Source: a virus
Direction: 5' to 3' (one strand)
Length of the DNA: 34,726 bases
IMG/VR virus record: IMGVR_UViG_3300044733_001251
Location: 1-34,726 of that record
Positions 20,337 through 29,367 of the stretch are shown here, in pieces. The notes below the pieces were generated by a model. The model was not told where the DNA came from. It was given only the letters and a program-made list of their open reading frames with translations, and did no database searches. The translations under genes were made by a program, and so were the position numbers. How positions within the stretch are numbered: the stretch's first letter is position 1; each line of letters starts with the position of its first letter.

Positions 20337-23300
20337 TTATGCTGCGCCATCTCGGGCAAAAGTTTGTTGATTCAGAAGGGTTAAATTGTTGTTAAATGCT
20401 GTGGTCAAAATGTAATTTGCCGAACTCGCAGTGTAATCATATGACGCACCTTGTGCAAGCAATGCGCCGTTGGCAAAAATCTCCAACGACAGTGGGTTGC
20501 TTGTGAACGGGTATGTTGTTTGACCTGCTGTTGAGTAAGCGGTGACGTTAACCACGTTAGATGCTGGCACGTTCAAGTTGTTTGGCGCGAACAAAATAAT
20601 GGTCATATTTCCTGTCAATGGGGCAGGGAACCCATCAATCGCCAAACCACTAATGTTGTAGTCAATTTCGTTTATCTGTGCGCCGTTTACATAAATTGAC
20701 TCAGCACCGTTCTGAATTGCCCATGTTGTTGGCGTGTATGTTGTTGCAGCAGTTAGGGCGACCTTGTATCTGCTGAATGGCGCATAGTTTGCACCAGCAG
20801 CCCGAGCAATATAAACTTGATTGCCAGCAGTTGCACCTGCAATGGTCGTGGTAAAAGTAATCACCTTTGTTGTGGTGTTTATGCTTTGAACAGTGTATTG
20901 CGTTGGAGGACTTGGCAATACAACGTCTGTAAACGTCATCTTGTCGCCAACATTGACAATTTGCCAAGGCGCATTGCTGTATGTGATTGTGTTAGTTGTG
21001 CTTGACGCAATCGTCATGTTCGTCTGCACATAGGACGCAGATGTGCTGACACCACGCATGTAAAAGATAGCAATCACTTCTCCAGCAGCGCAAGCATTTG
21101 CCATCACAACAGTGGTAGATGTTTCAGAATACTCGGTCGTATCCAGTAAAACACCATTGCGGAAAACCAAAATCCAGCCAACCGTGTGAGTGTTGCTGAA
21201 TGTGGTTTGTGCGGCAGTTGCTGTATATACAGTTTCCGTGTAGAAGAACTGATCTTGCTCAAGAAAGCCGACCACTCGACCATATACGTCTACGGTCAAT
21301 TTTGCAACGTCAAAAGACTTTGTATAAATTCCTGTACCAAAATTCAAAAACTGCTGCAAGTTAACCCGCATTTGTCCATCAGTATTGTTGGTGATAGACA
21401 AGAATCCATCATTTTGATTAGGACTAGAAAAGCCATTAACAATAACTTGTCCAGTCGATCTGTCTAAGTCAATGAAACTTTGTATTCCAGCAGTAGGGTC
21501 AATCAATCCTGACCATACAGTTGAATCATAAACAGAGGTTTCGCTTGGTACAAATGCACCACCGAGGTTGACGTATCCCGCATTGCCTACAGCAAAGCTA
21601 AATTTTCTATTGCTACGATTTGCGTACAACAAATAATTGTCAGCAGTTGTCCCAAAATTTACAGGTGACAAATACCATTTGTATAGCGTTGGATCAGTGC
21701 CGCCGTTTGCAATCACGTTGTTGTACAAACCGTAATATGCTTTGTTTCGAGGGCTAAAGCTGAAACCAGATGTGCCTGTTGCATTATTCGCATAGGCAAC
21801 AGCAATGTATCTGTCTGTGTATTGAAATGTTGTTGGACTCCAAGCAAAGACAGTGCTTGCTGGTGAATACTCGCTGTTGGCAATTGGATTGACCAATCTA
21901 GCAAACAGATACCAGTTGCCAGCAGGGATTTGCAGGTTGACTGTTGGTAATGTTTGACCAGCAGTATAAGGAACACCGTTGCTAGGCAGTGATGTAGTCC
22001 CGCCAAGCAATCGTTGCGTTGCGGTTGGGCTTGCAAATGCGGAATACCAAATTTCGGCATATGTTGCAAAACTAGCGGAAGTCATAAATGGCTGCACGTT
22101 AAAGCTAGGAACAGCAGCATTAGGAAAGCTAGAGGTCACTGTAGGCGCTGGAACAGGGCCAAAGTAGGATGGGTCAGGTAGGTCTGAGTTAGGGGCTGGA
22201 ATGTACTTTGTAATGTCTTGATCGTCATAGACTTGGGCGTTGTACTCGTTCAATTCAAACGATGCGCCAAGGTTGCCATCAGGCAGCGACACCTCAGACA
22301 CACGCATAACCCTAAACGGCTTGTTTGACCAGCCGTAAGATGAGTTGGTCACAGTCACCACATCGCCAGCGTCAACCTGTATGCCAACATATGCCGTGCT
22401 GAAGCTCACAATCAGGTCTTCACGGGCTTGCTCAAGGATTCGGTTTGCAAGATACTGCGCCTGTACCGAATCGTTGGTCATTGCAAATTGAACCGACTGC
22501 TTGTTAATTGGTTCGTTGGGGTACAGCAGACCTGCTGGAGTTTCAATATAGACAAAATCAGATTGGTCACGATTGTCGCCGCGAGGAAACTCGGCTTCAA
22601 TCTGGTTGACGCTGCTTGTAATGTCGTAAGCACTAACGCGAATTTCACCAACAATTGAATTGTCATCAAACGCATATGCTGTTGACGTATCCTTGTTAAT
22701 GACAACGCTCCATTTGCCTTGTGCTGCGTTGTATTGATTCCAAGAATCGCACACAATCATTATTGAGTTGATGTTGTTTAAGCACGACTGACCAGTATCA
22801 ATAACACCGTTGATGCGGTAACGAGGTTGTGTTTGTGCGCCTGTTGTATCTGTGTAAGGTATTAAGCCATCAGAGTAGGTGTTCAATGCTGTGGCAGATG
22901 TTGCGTCTACCAAGTCTGCTGGCATAGCGCCGCCGTACTTTTCGTTTGTAATGTAGTCATACCAAACGTCCCCCGGCTTCGCAGCACCAGTACCGTTAAG
23001 GTAATGGCTAACAGAAAAGGTCAGAGTCTGCATATTTGTAGTCTCTGCTTCACGGTTGTAATTTATTTTTACAATTGCAAAACCAAGACCGTTCATTTGA
23101 CGATTAGATGCCGCCCACCGCAACTCAACAGGCAAGTCTGAGCCGCCCATGTAAGTTGTTGGCAAAGCCGCGCCGTTAACAGAAGTGATGACACCAGCTT
23201 CTGTTGACTTGTACAAAGCTATGAACAAGTTGTCACTAACCTTAGTGTCCACGTTACCTGCGCTGTCAGTCAGGCTTACAACCTTTGTTTGGTCTGTGCC

Positions 23301-23684
23301 ATCAAAAGTAATCTTGCGATCACCCCAATACATTTCTGTTAGATCAAATGAGAATTGACCGTTAGGGCTGATGTGCGAAATTGCCAGAACGTAGTACATT
23401 GTTTTGGCATCAGTGCTAAGAGCCGCATCAACAAACGAACCACCCATGTAAGCATCGCCGTACACAACAGGAATGCTGTTTGTTGATGATGGTGGAACTT
23501 GCTGACGTACACCGTTATCTACTGCTTGATTGCCACTTGCATCAGGCGCAAAAGCACGGGCAAACAATGAGGAAACTGCAAAGTTAATTGCAAATGTTGC
23601 CGCTGCAAGACCAAATGAACCCAAGGCAGCCGCAGCCATAAAAGTGCTGCCGTAAATAGCCGATAAAACTAAGGTTGCTACCAT
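20337..23684 (-). CDS. Tail tip protein J-like (central fibre)
   Basis: 1115 residues, gpJ-like tip attachment protein at the distal end of a lambda-like tail. It opens with an unusually hydrophobic stretch (about 1-48, MAAAALGSFGLAAATFAINF), as in phages where a gpI-like tail assembly region joins J. Residues about 60-110 (NSIPVVYGDAYMGG, MYYVLAISHISPNG) and 210-460 carry the TipJ-type hub (TNEKYGGAMPADLVDATSAT, VDAGDVVTVTNSSYGWSNKP). Fibronectin-like and beta-rich domains follow. The C-terminal part has repeated FSNTHTVGWILVFRNGVLL-type segments that may vary with host. It is preceded by an acetyltransferase-like gene. Confidence 0.85.
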   Translation of the reverse strand: MVATLVLSAIYGSTFMAAAALGSFGLAAATFAINFAVSSLFARAFAPDASGNQAVDNGVRQQVPPSSTNSIPVVYGDAYMGGSFVDAALSTDAKTMYYVLAISHISPNGQFSFDLTEMYWGDRKITFDGTDQTKVVSLTDSAGNVDTKVSDNLFIALYKSTEAGVITSVNGAALPTTYMGGSDLPVELRWAASNRQMNGLGFAIVKINYNREAETTNMQTLTFSVSHYLNGTGAAKPGDVWYDYITNEKYGGAMPADLVDATSATALNTYSDGLIPYTDTTGAQTQPRYRINGVIDTGQSCLNNINSIMIVCDSWNQYNAAQGKWSVVINKDTSTAYAFDDNSIVGEIRVSAYDITSSVNQIEAEFPRGDNRDQSDFVYIETPAGLLYPNEPINKQSVQFAMTNDSVQAQYLANRILEQAREDLIVSFSTAYVGIQVDAGDVVTVTNSSYGWSNKPFRVMRVSEVSLPDGNLGASFELNEYNAQVYDDQDITKYIPAPNSDLPDPSYFGPVPAPTVTSSFPNAAVPSFNVQPFMTSASFATYAEIWYSAFASPTATQRLLGGTTSLPSNGVPYTAGQTLPTVNLQIPAGNWYLFARLVNPIANSEYSPASTVFAWSPTTFQYTDRYIAVAYANNATGTSGFSFSPRNKAYYGLYNNVIANGGTDPTLYKWYLSPVNFGTTADNYLLYANRSNRKFSFAVGNAGYVNLGGAFVPSETSVYDSTVWSGLIDPTAGIQSFIDLDRSTGQVIVNGFSSPNQNDGFLSITNNTDGQMRVNLQQFLNFGTGIYTKSFDVAKLTVDVYGRVVGFLEQDQFFYTETVYTATAAQTTFSNTHTVGWILVFRNGVLLDTTEYSETSTTVVMANACAAGEVIAIFYMRGVSTSASYVQTNMTIASSTTNTITYSNAPWQIVNVGDKMTFTDVVLPSPPTQYTVQSINTTTKVITFTTTIAGATAGNQVYIARAAGANYAPFSRYKVALTAATTYTPTTWAIQNGAESIYVNGAQINEIDYNISGLAIDGFPAPLTGNMTIILFAPNNLNVPASNVVNVTAYSTAGQTTYPFTSNPLSLEIFANGALLAQGASYDYTASSANYILTTAFNNNLTLLNQQTFARDGAA

Positions 23685-23686
23685 GT

Positions 23687-24133
23687 CTATTCCTTAACAA
23701 AACTTGCGCCGACAGCTTTGTATCCGCGCTTTGTGTAATTTATCAATGGGCCATTTGCTGAAACTGATGTGTAGGCACAATGTATAGCGCCATCATCAAG
23801 CAGTTTACTGGCTATCTTGTCGTATTCAATCCAAAGTTTTCCACCAACAAGATTATTTCTGTGTTTATGGTCTACCCACCACAACAACTCATGCAATTCC
23901 ACAACATCAGGACACCAGATATTGTTTTGCTTAATGGCAATTAGTGTTCCTGTCATGTGCTTATCAATCAAGATAAACCCGCGACCATTGATGATGGAAA
24001 ACAACAATTGCTCAACGTGCTTAACTAAATGTCTTGTCGTATCGCCAAGAATGTTAACAGGGTACTCTTTTGAGTAAGCCTCTACAAACTCTAGCAATCT
24101 TGGAATGTCGTATCTTGTTGCAAGTCTAATCAT
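23687..24133 (-). CDS. GNAT-family acetyltransferase-like protein in the tail module
   Basis: 148 residues. The opening MIRLATRYDIPRLLEFVEAY is the classic first strand and helix of GNAT enzymes, and GFILIDKHMTGTLIAIKQNN with the later LHELLWWVDHKHRNNLVGGK fits the beta4 and acetyl-CoA-binding loop region, although the R/Q-x-x-G-x-G/A loop is degenerate. Such proteins are found in the tail region of some phages next to J and may modify host or virion proteins. It overlaps the upstream gene (TAATG). The fold call is good; substrate unknown. Confidence 0.7.
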   Translation of the reverse strand: MIRLATRYDIPRLLEFVEAYSKEYPVNILGDTTRHLVKHVEQLLFSIINGRGFILIDKHMTGTLIAIKQNNIWCPDVVELHELLWWVDHKHRNNLVGGKLWIEYDKIASKLLDDGAIHCAYTSVSANGPLINYTKRGYKAVGASFVKE

Positions 24134-24780
24134 TATGATGAAAAGTTTGAGTCAAAATTTGTATCTGATGGAGCGTTTGAAACCGCTTGGCTTCCTGATG
24201 TCGGCGCACTGCCAAAGTCAAAGTATGACCCTGCAATAGATGGAACTCGGTTCATGCTGTTGTCGCCGGGATAGAAGGCTTGCCAAATCTTAGGCGTAGT
24301 GCGAACACCGCCAACCCTGTTCTCCAAGATTGTGCGGAAAGACGCACAAGACAAGCCTACCGTAGCAACACGGCTTCTAGCTTGCTCGTTCCAATCTTCA
24401 GTAATGGAATAGTTGGAAACAATGCCCTGATAGCGTTTGAAGAACTGCAAGGTAGGTGTTGTGATGATCTGATTGTTTGAGTCCATAAAGCCGCGCCAAA
24501 CTTCAATGCGCGATCCTTTAATGTCAGACCCCAAAACGATTGATACGTTTGTTCCATCAACACCTGTTAGCGAAATGCTCAAATCAGAACTGTTGGCCTT
24601 AATGTCACGCTTGATATCAGAAAGCTGCAACAGACTGCCAAGGTGTAAAAAGGTGATGCCACTTACCGTAATAGGTGCAGCAGCATTGCAAAAAGTGTAG
24701 GTGTTAGACGGCATCGTCAGCCGAATAAACTCAGCATGTCGGATAGACGAACTATCCAATGCTGTCATTGTCGTAGTCAT
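24133..24780 (-). CDS. Tail hub-like protein, 215 aa (DUF2163-like)
   Basis: Starts MTTTMTALDSSSIRHAEFIR. Residues about 15-150 (IRLTMPSNTYTFCNAAAPIT, LQLSDIKRDIKANSSDLSIS, IEVWRGFMDSNNQII) resemble the DUF2163 / distal-tail hub proteins of siphoviruses and GTAs, which sit between tape measure and tip. It ends in a Ser/Asn-rich tail. It follows a 211-residue partner of unknown fold and precedes the acetyltransferase and J, as in lambda-like gpL/M positions. Functional assignment is by position and resemblance. Confidence 0.65.
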   Translation of the reverse strand: MTTTMTALDSSSIRHAEFIRLTMPSNTYTFCNAAAPITVSGITFLHLGSLLQLSDIKRDIKANSSDLSISLTGVDGTNVSIVLGSDIKGSRIEVWRGFMDSNNQIITTPTLQFFKRYQGIVSNYSITEDWNEQARSRVATVGLSCASFRTILENRVGGVRTTPKIWQAFYPGDNSMNRVPSIAGSYFDFGSAPTSGSQAVSNAPSDTNFDSNFSS

Positions 24781-25412
24781 GTAATGTCCTCTCTAAATAC
24801 AAACGCATCGTCCCAATTAACTAATGCGCTTGCTGGATATGGCGTTAGTGTATAGGTGGGACACTTTTCTGCCAAGACCCTAAATGTGCAATTGTTGCCG
24901 CAAGCCACAGCAGCGCCAGATACGGGCGAACCAATAACAGGTCGATGAATGCTCACAGTTGCCGTTGCACCTGTGTAGGGTACGTCAGCCGTGATCTTGT
25001 AGCTGTAGCCGCCAATCATAATGAAGTCACCAGCCTTAAAGATTGCTCCAGTAGACGCTGGTAAATTGGCAAGAGACAAAGTTTGCGAGTTGGCAACAGG
25101 TGTAGCACCTAGTGTCACGGTCGTTGGCGTTGTGGCTGCACCACCTTGGTATTTCGTAAACCAAGATAAATTTGTGCTATTAAAAGTAATTGTCTCTGGC
25201 AATTGCCTGTCAAGATTGTCAATGGTTTGAATGATTTGCCGGGATGTTGCATAGGCCAGATAGTTGTGTGGCATAACAGTGAACACCCAAGGCACAGCAG
25301 TCAGGTACTGAGCCACACGCATTTGACCAGAACGGCTAACCTGCTGGCCTACCGTTCTGCGGTTGTTAACAGTCATTGACTGTTGCACCTGAAAAATGGT
25401 TTGGAATGACAT
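24777..25412 (-). CDS. Distal tail protein-like, 211 aa
   Basis: Starts MSFQTIFQVQQSMTVNNRRT. It has beta-strand character and contains a central region LSLANLPASTGAIFKAGDFI followed by MIGGYSYKITADV, a pattern of tail proteins with a GDFI-x-x-GG-x-x-Y-x-I element. The gene stands directly after the tape measure, the usual place of distal tail or tip-assembly genes. The start is the ATG at 25412 (TGATG with the tape measure stop). No specific family. Confidence 0.6.
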   Translation of the reverse strand: MSFQTIFQVQQSMTVNNRRTVGQQVSRSGQMRVAQYLTAVPWVFTVMPHNYLAYATSRQIIQTIDNLDRQLPETITFNSTNLSWFTKYQGGAATTPTTVTLGATPVANSQTLSLANLPASTGAIFKAGDFIMIGGYSYKITADVPYTGATATVSIHRPVIGSPVSGAAVACGNNCTFRVLAEKCPTYTLTPYPASALVNWDDAFVFREDIT

Positions 25413-27844
25413 CAAGTTCTCCCGAAATTAGTAGACAGGTTTTTGTTGGCGTATTGGTTTGCCGCCCAGATTGTGTTTGAGCTACCAAGCAAACGATCTT
25501 CAAACGACTTAACGTCAATGGCGTTGATGTAGTTGTTTGTGACGTTGGTGGTGCTGCCCATGCCCATCTGGTTGTTTGGAATAATTGTCCCAGAGCCTGA
25601 TGGCATAAACAATTCTGGCCCACGTTCACCCACGATGTACGGGCTACCTGCGCTTACAGGGCCACCTGTGGCTTTTCCCGTTACTCCCGATGCCTGATAG
25701 ACATTTGCAAACCAGCCATCATTTGATGGGTTGGGGCCAGTTGCAAGACCAAAAGCCGCACCCAAAAAGCGCATCACAGCAGCTTTCATTTGGATTGCAA
25801 TCAAGTCTTGAATGATGCTACGAGCCAAATCCTTCATGCTTAACTTGCCTGTCTTGACAAAGTTGTCAATGGCAGAAGACAAGTTGCCAAACACGCTATC
25901 AAACACTTGCTGTGTGCGCTTGGCAGACTCATCCATAGTCACAAACATTTTTGCAATTTCTTCTTGCTTGTTAAGGTCTGCAAGTTGAGATTCTGATTTG
26001 TTTTCTCTGCTTTCAAGTTCTTTGCGTTTTCTTGCATATTCCAAAGAAATTTGCGCTAACTTTTGCTCAGTTTCTGTTGCGTAAATTAATTGGTATTTAA
26101 GCTCAAGCGACTTGCGTTGAAATTCAAGTTCTTCAGTTTGGTTGTATGCGCCCAAATCTGCTGTTTCTCTTGCTTTGCTTTTACGAACAAACTCATCATC
26201 AATGTCTTTTTGGTAAGCAAGTTTTTCTTCTTGTTCTTCCATGTATTTTTTAATCTGAATTTGCTTTATTTTTTCAGCGGTTTCAGTGGCAATCGCAATA
26301 GACTTGTATTGATATATTTGAAGATTTTTTTCAGCAAATTGATTGTCTTCTTGAGTGTTTTTAGCTTTCATCTCAAGCTGTGCGTCAGAGAGCTTTTTGG
26401 CAGCGTCTAACTGAAGCATCTGTATTTCATTGGCGCTTTGTTTGGCAACTGCAAATTGTGCTTCTGCTTCTGCTTTTGCCAGTTCTGCGGCCTTGGCTAT
26501 ACCCATAGGCCCATACTTGTCTTCTTTGCGAATGTCATCTGCATTTTTTGCTGCGGCTTTAGCTCTTGCTTTTGCAGCCTCGTCTTCCATTAACATAGAC
26601 TTCAGCAGCAACTTTCTTTGCTCAAGCAATAAATCTAGCTTGGCTTGATTTTCATCTTTTGCTTGCGTCATGCGATTAGTAGGCGCATTCATAGCAGCAG
26701 TAGCCAAAGCAATTTCTTTATTTAGCTTCTGTAAATCTTGGCCTTTATCGTCACGACCCCAGCCCATCATGGCATCCCATGCCCCTGAAGCGGCTTTACC
26801 AAGCAATTTCCATCCTTCTTCAAAATACCCAAGTTCGCGCCGTGAGGTCTGAAAACTTTGGTTCAGCAAAGTGGATTGCAGCCGTATGGACTCTTGCAAC
26901 TGACCTTGCTTTTCCAAAGCCTTAATGTTCTTGTATTGCTCAAGCGTCAGGAAATGATATTTGTCATTCAGTTGCTTTGCAGAACTTGCTGTTCCATCTA
27001 GCAATGGAATAAGTGTTTCAGCGGCTTTTGCAGCATCAACACCAGCAAGCTTGGAAAAACGCAGAATAACTTCACCAACAGCCTGCATGGATGTATGCGT
27101 GTATTTTCCAGTTGCAGCCAATTGCTGCATTAAATCTCTTGCATCTCCAATAGCTACGTTTGTTTTTTCGGAAAGTACATTGCCAAGATTTAACAGGCCA
27201 GTATAAGTAACGCCAGCAAAACCACCAGTCAAAGTCATTGCCGATTTGAATTCTTCCAAGTCTTCTTTGGCTTTGTAAAAGGCATACCCGACACCTCCAA
27301 CAACAGCAGCAACAGAACCAAGGCCAACACTAAATGGAGTGAACAAAGAGCCAATAGCACGGAACATATTGCCCACGCCACCCATCGTGTCCTTCAACTG
27401 ACCGCCCTGTTGAATGGCTGCAATGAACGGGCTTTGACCAGATGCAATCTGCGTAAAGAAATCAGTGGTCTGATAGGTAAGGTTAATCTTCTGTTGCTCG
27501 TTCATCTTAAACTGAGCGCCAGCCATGTTTTTTACTGCGTTAGCTTTTGCGTCATACGCAGCAGCTTCTTTACGCAAAATTTCAATCAAAGATCCTTCAG
27601 CACGTTGATACCGTCCAGCTTTAATTTCTCTTTCAACTTGCTCAACTTTTGTTAGCGTCTTGCCGTAATCTTCTGTTGCATAACGCAGAGCAACAATGTC
27701 TTTTGCCGCGCTATTTGAGTCACGCTCTACTTGCTTGGTAAAGCCGTGAAAAGTCTCTTTCGCTTTGGAAATCTTGACTTCAAGTTCTGCCGTATCAACG
27801 CCAAGAACAATACCAAGTCGAGCAATATTACTTGAAGCCATCAT
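25412..27844 (-). CDS. Tape measure protein (lambda gpH type)
   Basis: 810 residues. Order: N-terminal tail-length region, hydrophobic segment (FTPFSVGLGSVAAVVGGVGY, about 168-187), a long helical part with an Ala/Lys/Glu-rich coiled coil (about 420-640), and the lambda gpH C-terminal motif SSAIDNFVKTGKLSMKDLAR, SIIQDLIAIQMKAAVMRFLG (about 655-695). At about 1.5 angstrom per residue the length suggests a tail near 120 nm. It sets tail length and is ejected with DNA. The start overlaps the gp10-like gene (ATGA); a second Met follows directly. Confidence 0.9.
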   Translation of the reverse strand: MMASSNIARLGIVLGVDTAELEVKISKAKETFHGFTKQVERDSNSAAKDIVALRYATEDYGKTLTKVEQVEREIKAGRYQRAEGSLIEILRKEAAAYDAKANAVKNMAGAQFKMNEQQKINLTYQTTDFFTQIASGQSPFIAAIQQGGQLKDTMGGVGNMFRAIGSLFTPFSVGLGSVAAVVGGVGYAFYKAKEDLEEFKSAMTLTGGFAGVTYTGLLNLGNVLSEKTNVAIGDARDLMQQLAATGKYTHTSMQAVGEVILRFSKLAGVDAAKAAETLIPLLDGTASSAKQLNDKYHFLTLEQYKNIKALEKQGQLQESIRLQSTLLNQSFQTSRRELGYFEEGWKLLGKAASGAWDAMMGWGRDDKGQDLQKLNKEIALATAAMNAPTNRMTQAKDENQAKLDLLLEQRKLLLKSMLMEDEAAKARAKAAAKNADDIRKEDKYGPMGIAKAAELAKAEAEAQFAVAKQSANEIQMLQLDAAKKLSDAQLEMKAKNTQEDNQFAEKNLQIYQYKSIAIATETAEKIKQIQIKKYMEEQEEKLAYQKDIDDEFVRKSKARETADLGAYNQTEELEFQRKSLELKYQLIYATETEQKLAQISLEYARKRKELESRENKSESQLADLNKQEEIAKMFVTMDESAKRTQQVFDSVFGNLSSAIDNFVKTGKLSMKDLARSIIQDLIAIQMKAAVMRFLGAAFGLATGPNPSNDGWFANVYQASGVTGKATGGPVSAGSPYIVGERGPELFMPSGSGTIIPNNQMGMGSTTNVTNNYINAIDVKSFEDRLLGSSNTIWAANQYANKNLSTNFGRT

Positions 27845-28341
27845 TTTCTCCTTTGCGCTATTTTATTCGCATATGCTGTCAGGAATTGAGCAAAGTTTGT
27901 TTTGAAACTGTCTACAACTGACTCAGCGTTTTGCTCAATTGCTCTACGCAAAAATGGTTGTGCTGGAATTTTCTTAGTGCCAAATTCTTGAGCCAAAGAT
28001 ACAGCACTTCGTTTGACAGACACAACTGCAATAGCTGCATCTGTTGGATTGACGTAAATTGACTGGTGATCTCTTTTTGTCGGAATTCTTGCGTCTAATC
28101 GAACAGTGTCTCGCAAGTGAATTGGGCTTTTTTCTGTTCGTGGTGAAGGGTCGTATGGCGCTGTGGCCTTGACCTGATCGGCAACGGGCTGCATAGCTAC
28201 TTTTGCGGCCTTGACAATGGTAGCTCTTGCCGCAGTATCGGCGCGATTGAACTCCATCAATTCAGAAAGTTTCGCCTCAAGGTCTTCCATTCCCTCAACG
28301 CGAAACATCCTGTTTTTGCCATCAGGAGTCCAAGTAGCCAT
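27841..28341 (-). CDS. HK97 gp10-like neck/tail-completion protein
   Basis: 166 residues. The family plan is visible: an N-terminal strand and helix (FRVEGMEDLEAKLSELMEFN), the RATIVKAAKVAMQPVADQVK helix, SPIHLRDTVRLDARIPTKRD and the C-terminal LAQEFGTKKIPAQPFLRRAI motif (E-F/Y-G-T...P-A-Q-P-F-L-R-x-A) of HK97 gp10. That family usually lies between the head-tail connector and the tail-tube genes. Here it sits after the tail chaperones and just before the tape measure, so it is displaced by about 2.7 kb relative to the common order. Confidence 0.8.
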   Translation of the reverse strand: MATWTPDGKNRMFRVEGMEDLEAKLSELMEFNRADTAARATIVKAAKVAMQPVADQVKATAPYDPSPRTEKSPIHLRDTVRLDARIPTKRDHQSIYVNPTDAAIAVVSVKRSAVSLAQEFGTKKIPAQPFLRRAIEQNAESVVDSFKTNFAQFLTAYANKIAQRRK

Positions 28342-28342
28342 A

Positions 28343-29136
28343 CTATTCTTTCAAATAAGCCTCCGAACCCGGTCTAGTAGTCAAGAATGCCATCAACTGC
28401 TTGCTGGCTTGCTCTTGCTGTTGTTCCTTTGTCAGCGGCGGGACAATGTATTCGTGCGTTGATGGAAGAACATCTTTCATCGTAAACGGTCTTGTCGTCT
28501 TCTGTATTTTCGAGTTTAAGTTGCCTGTGGTCAAGGAACTCAAAGCCAGCAAAATAGCTTTGTTTCCTAACATACCATCCGACAACATAATCTCGATATT
28601 CCGCATATCGTCTACAGGAACATCATCAGGACACCCACCATGAGCGTAAACATACGCTCTGGCTTGCAGGTGAATGTCCCAAATTAGTTTTTTCGAGAGT
28701 CCTTGTAACCGGGCTGAATAGCCTCAGAAATTTTGGCAAGGACTTCCAACTGAACAGCAGTAGGCCACTCAGCTTCAATGTCTTCATAAGTGATTTCATC
28801 AAGCGTTCCATTTACAGGAACTAACAACCTGATGTACTCGACCATTCGGTTTTCCATCTGCAAGATGGTTTGCACCAGTTCTTTGGTAGACCGACCTTCA
28901 ATAACCACATCGTCCTCCGTCACTACAACACCATCAATAGTGCCAGTGCGGAAAGATGAAGTCATCTTGTCAAAGCGTTTTTGATATTCGGCTTGGTCAA
29001 ACTTCTCAATGCGATCTTGCATGGCATCAAGCTCTTTTGTCAGCGGAACACGAACCTTGAAGTTGTATCCAGCAAGCTCAAAAGACTTAGTACGCAGATT
29101 GGGGATTTCGCCAAAGGCAGATGTAAGTTTTGTCAT
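28343..29136 (-). CDS. Tail assembly chaperone, frameshifted long form (GT)
   Basis: Produced by -1 frameshifting at the slippery heptamer 28693-28687. The 150-residue short form is extended by 114 residues (LIWDIHLQARAYVYAHGGCP ... GSEAYLKE), giving about 264 residues in place of ending at TAA 28686-28684. The extension ends at 28343, one base before the next ATG, as T of lambda does. This is the gpG/gpGT arrangement: G and GT bind the tape measure and recruit tail-tube subunits, and both must be made at a fixed ratio. The frame was traced base by base through the shift. Confidence 0.85.
28684..29136 (-). CDS. Tail assembly chaperone, short form (G-like)
   Basis: 150 residues, beginning MTKLTSAFGEIPNLRTKSFE. 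An N-terminal beta-rich part (FELAGYNFKVRVPLTKELDA) is followed by a helical region (about 45-75 and 85-110) and LVPVNGTLDEITYEDIEAEW near the end. It ends on codons CGA AAA AAC then TAA, which coincide with the slippery site. It is the product made when no frameshift occurs and is by analogy to lambda gpG much more abundant than the long form. It precedes the gp10-like and tape measure genes. Confidence 0.85.
   Translation of the reverse strand: MTKLTSAFGEIPNLRTKSFELAGYNFKVRVPLTKELDAMQDRIEKFDQAEYQKRFDKMTSSFRTGTIDGVVVTEDDVVIEGRSTKELVQTILQMENRMVEYIRLLVPVNGTLDEITYEDIEAEWPTAVQLEVLAKISEAIQPGYKDSRKN
28687..28693 (-). promoter_or_regulatory. Programmed -1 ribosomal frameshift site, A AAA AAC
   Basis: Read on the minus strand, codons CGA AAA AAC TAA contain the X XXY YYZ heptamer AAAAAAC (28693-28687) with the stop directly after it. 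A shift of -1 puts the ribosome into an open frame that continues 114 codons to 28343. The motif is the strongest class of bacterial slippery heptamer. No attempt was made to fold a downstream stimulatory structure. Confidence 0.85.
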
Positions 29137-29139
29137 GGT

Positions 29140-29361
29140 TTATCGTGTGGCTTTAATGATCTTGTGGTAAATCGACTCATTGACGCTGATGGCGTAATCC
29201 ACCACCTCGTCAGGAGTCATCTTGTCAGCGTGATTCCTTGCAATGTCGTGTGCAAGGGCAATCGCTGTAATCCTCTGTTGTTGAAACCCAAACCAATTCT
29301 TTGAAGAATCGGATTGGGCTACAAGGAAGTTTAGAAGGTCGTTACTGTCTTTTACTATCAT
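29140..29361 (-). CDS. Hypothetical protein, 73 aa
   Basis: Starts MIVKDSNDLLNFLVAQSDSS and is predicted all-helical, ending DYAISVNESIYHKIIKATR. It lies between the second tail-tube paralogue's partner and the chaperone gene, six bases from its upstream neighbour and three from the chaperone ATG, so is part of the late operon. No family recognised; it may be a small tail or chaperone partner. Confidence 0.6.
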   Translation of the reverse strand: MIVKDSNDLLNFLVAQSDSSKNWFGFQQQRITAIALAHDIARNHADKMTPDEVVDYAISVNESIYHKIIKATR

Positions 29362-29367
29362 GTCTTT

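Noticed and set aside
28626-28811. 61-codon frame opposite the end of the tail chaperone on the same strand
   Set aside because: It is the third frame in the frameshift region and fits neither the zero-frame nor the -1 product.
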